DNA of 64,000 nucleotides from Paenibacillus sp. FSL H8-0048. GTDB lineage: Bacteria; Bacillota; Bacilli; Paenibacillales; Paenibacillaceae. The stretch covers positions 1,798,001 to 1,862,000 of the forward strand of contig NZ_JBBODF010000001.1 of the NCBI RefSeq assembly GCF_038002825.1, written 5' to 3'. Shown here piece by piece: positions 62,853-64,000 of this stretch. Each line of letters opens with the position of its first letter. The first letter of the stretch is position 1. The notes under the pieces were generated by a model. It had not been told where the DNA came from. It saw nothing but the letters and a program-made list of their open reading frames with translations, and made no database searches. The translations under genes and the position numbers were made by a program.

Positions 62853-63953
62853 CTAAGCCACTCCTCCAGCTCCGCGTTTGTCAGCGTCAAGCATCGCCTT
62901 CAGCACCTGCTGCGGTGTTACGGCAAACGGCATATTGCTCATCGGACTATTCTCCAGGTTACAGCTGGCCTCAGCAGCCAGCAGCAGCCGGTCCTGCTCC
63001 ACACCGGCCAATCCCATAGCCGCCAAGGTCACAGGCAGACCAGCCATCCAGCAGAATTCCACGGCTCTGGCAATCTCGGTCTCTTCCGCACCCTCCAGGA
63101 TCAGCTGCACCAGTGTAGCAAAAGCCACCTTTTCCCCGTGCAGCACGTGCTTGCACTCTTCCAACAGCGTCAGTCCGTTATGAATAGCATGGGCGGCGGC
63201 CAAGCCTCCGCTCTCGAATCCGATCCCGCTGAGATAGATATTCGCTTCAACGATGTGATGAACAGCAGCCGTGACAAGGCCCTCACCTGCATCCTTAAGC
63301 GCCTGCTGCCCATCCGCAAGCAGCGTATCCAGGCAGGTACGGGCCAGGGCGAGCGCCGCCAGCGACCCGGTCCCTCCGGTGCTGGTTACTGCTCCCGACC
63401 GGCTGCAAGCCCGGGCTTCATAATAGGTGGATAAAGCGTCGCCCATCCCGGCGGCCAGCAATCTTACGGGAGCACCTGCAATGATCGCCACATCTGCAAC
63501 GACCAGATCCGGGCTGCGGCGCAGCGGGAGATACCGGTCGAACGCTCCCGATTCGCTGTACAGAACAGCCAAGGTGCTGCAAGGTGCATCTGTCGAAGCG
63601 ACGGTCGGCACCAGCATCACCGGCAGATTAGCGAAATGGCTGACGGCCTTTGCTGTATCCAGGGTTTTGCCGCCGCCAATGCCTACGATAGTCCCCACCT
63701 GTCCCCTATCCAGCTCAGCTACCATCTGCTCCACCTGCACCAGGCTGCACTCCCCTTGGAATTCACGCAGCATCAAGGGAAGCTGCTGGGCCGCGAAGCC
63801 ATCCTTAATCTCTTGCCCATACCTTGAAAGGATATAAGGATCAACTATGGCATACGCTCCTTTATCCCCCATTTGTAGACAGTAACTGCCCAGTCTGGCA
63901 ATCTCTCCACTGCCCTGAATATATTTTGACGGTGAATAAATGATCTGCGGCAT
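62853..63953 (-). CDS. gldA: Glycerol dehydrogenase (iron/zinc-type alcohol dehydrogenase family)
   Basis: A 366-residue NAD-dependent enzyme that oxidises glycerol to dihydroxyacetone. The N-terminus PQIIYSPSKYIQGSGEIARLG is typical of GldA. NAD binding is in GTIVGIGGGKTLDTAKAV; metal ligands lie in GMGDALSTYYEA (Asp), AAHAIHNGL (His) and KHVLHGEKVAFATLVQL (His). The ATG at 63953 has AGGAGGG upstream; a TTG just before it is possible. It is 129 bases upstream of the deacetylase gene on the same strand; no glycerol uptake genes are visible. Confidence 0.93.
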   Translation of the reverse strand: MPQIIYSPSKYIQGSGEIARLGSYCLQMGDKGAYAIVDPYILSRYGQEIKDGFAAQQLPLMLREFQGECSLVQVEQMVAELDRGQVGTIVGIGGGKTLDTAKAVSHFANLPVMLVPTVASTDAPCSTLAVLYSESGAFDRYLPLRRSPDLVVADVAIIAGAPVRLLAAGMGDALSTYYEARACSRSGAVTSTGGTGSLAALALARTCLDTLLADGQQALKDAGEGLVTAAVHHIVEANIYLSGIGFESGGLAAAHAIHNGLTLLEECKHVLHGEKVAFATLVQLILEGAEETEIARAVEFCWMAGLPVTLAAMGLAGVEQDRLLLAAEASCNLENSPMSNMPFAVTPQQVLKAMLDADKRGAGGVA

Positions 63954-64000
63954 CAATGAATCCCTCCTGCTTCTCCTGATCCCTCACACTTTAGCTTTGG

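Noticed and set aside
1-64000. CRISPR arrays, insertion sequences, prophage, tRNA or rRNA genes
   Set aside because: No regularly spaced repeats, transposase or integrase motifs, phage structural genes or tRNA-like cloverleafs were noticed; the only long exact repeat is the NRPS linker pair.

Overview
The window looks like a chromosome segment from a Gram-positive, endospore-forming Firmicute, most probably Paenibacillus. The clues are LplA/YteP/YtcP-type sugar ABC systems with AraC regulators, a yqhH-yqhG pair, a YqzE protein, a CwlD-type amidase, a YthA-like cytochrome bd operon with cydDC, a class II (B12) ribonucleotide reductase, and strong Shine-Dalgarno sites with many TTG/GTG starts. 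All assignments were made by reading motifs by eye; no database search was run.

Region 1 (1-16.9 kb) is carbohydrate uptake. A partial LplB-type permease and its lipoprotein lie behind a promoter overlapped by a cre-like site. An orphan REC-AraC response regulator follows. A second operon holds two permeases, a GH2 glycosidase and a binding lipoprotein, again with a cre-like site, and is divergent from two coupled AraC genes. A type-B carboxylesterase, a YxjI/LURP1-like protein and a GH95 (alpha-L-fucosidase family) enzyme with a divergent AraC gene complete it. Region 2 (17-26.6 kb) has a NisT-like heterodimeric ABC exporter and the cydABDC operon.

Region 3 (26.9-52.8 kb) is the highlight: 16 tightly packed minus-strand genes that read as one operon. 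In transcription order they are etfB, ferredoxin-fused etfA, free-standing ACP, acyl-AMP ligase, PP-loop ATPase, KamA-type aminomutase, AsnB-like amidotransferase, acyl-CoA dehydrogenase, a C-A-T NRPS, a C-A-T-C-A-T NRPS, a separate thioesterase, two 2-hydroxyacyl-CoA dehydratase subunits, their activator ATPase, a MATE exporter and a GNAT. It joins a trimodular NRPS to chemistry known from clostridial amino acid fermentation: ferredoxin-driven dehydration, enoyl reduction by a probably bifurcating ETF, and a radical SAM aminomutase whose substrate-site residues (Lys/Asn) match glutamate 2,3-aminomutase. I infer an unusual peptide, possibly containing beta-glutamate and an acyl starter made by 2-hydroxy-acid dehydration/reduction under low oxygen. 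I do not recognise it as a described pathway. In the larger NRPS, an A-T-C block is flanked by 119-bp direct repeats with one mismatch, a trace of module insertion.

Region 4 (53.3-64 kb) is ordinary chromosome: nrdJ behind a tandem NrdR-box promoter, yqhH-yqhG, a secreted protein of unknown function, a YqzE protein, a CwlD-like amidase overlapping tail-to-tail with a divergent polysaccharide deacetylase, and glycerol dehydrogenase.
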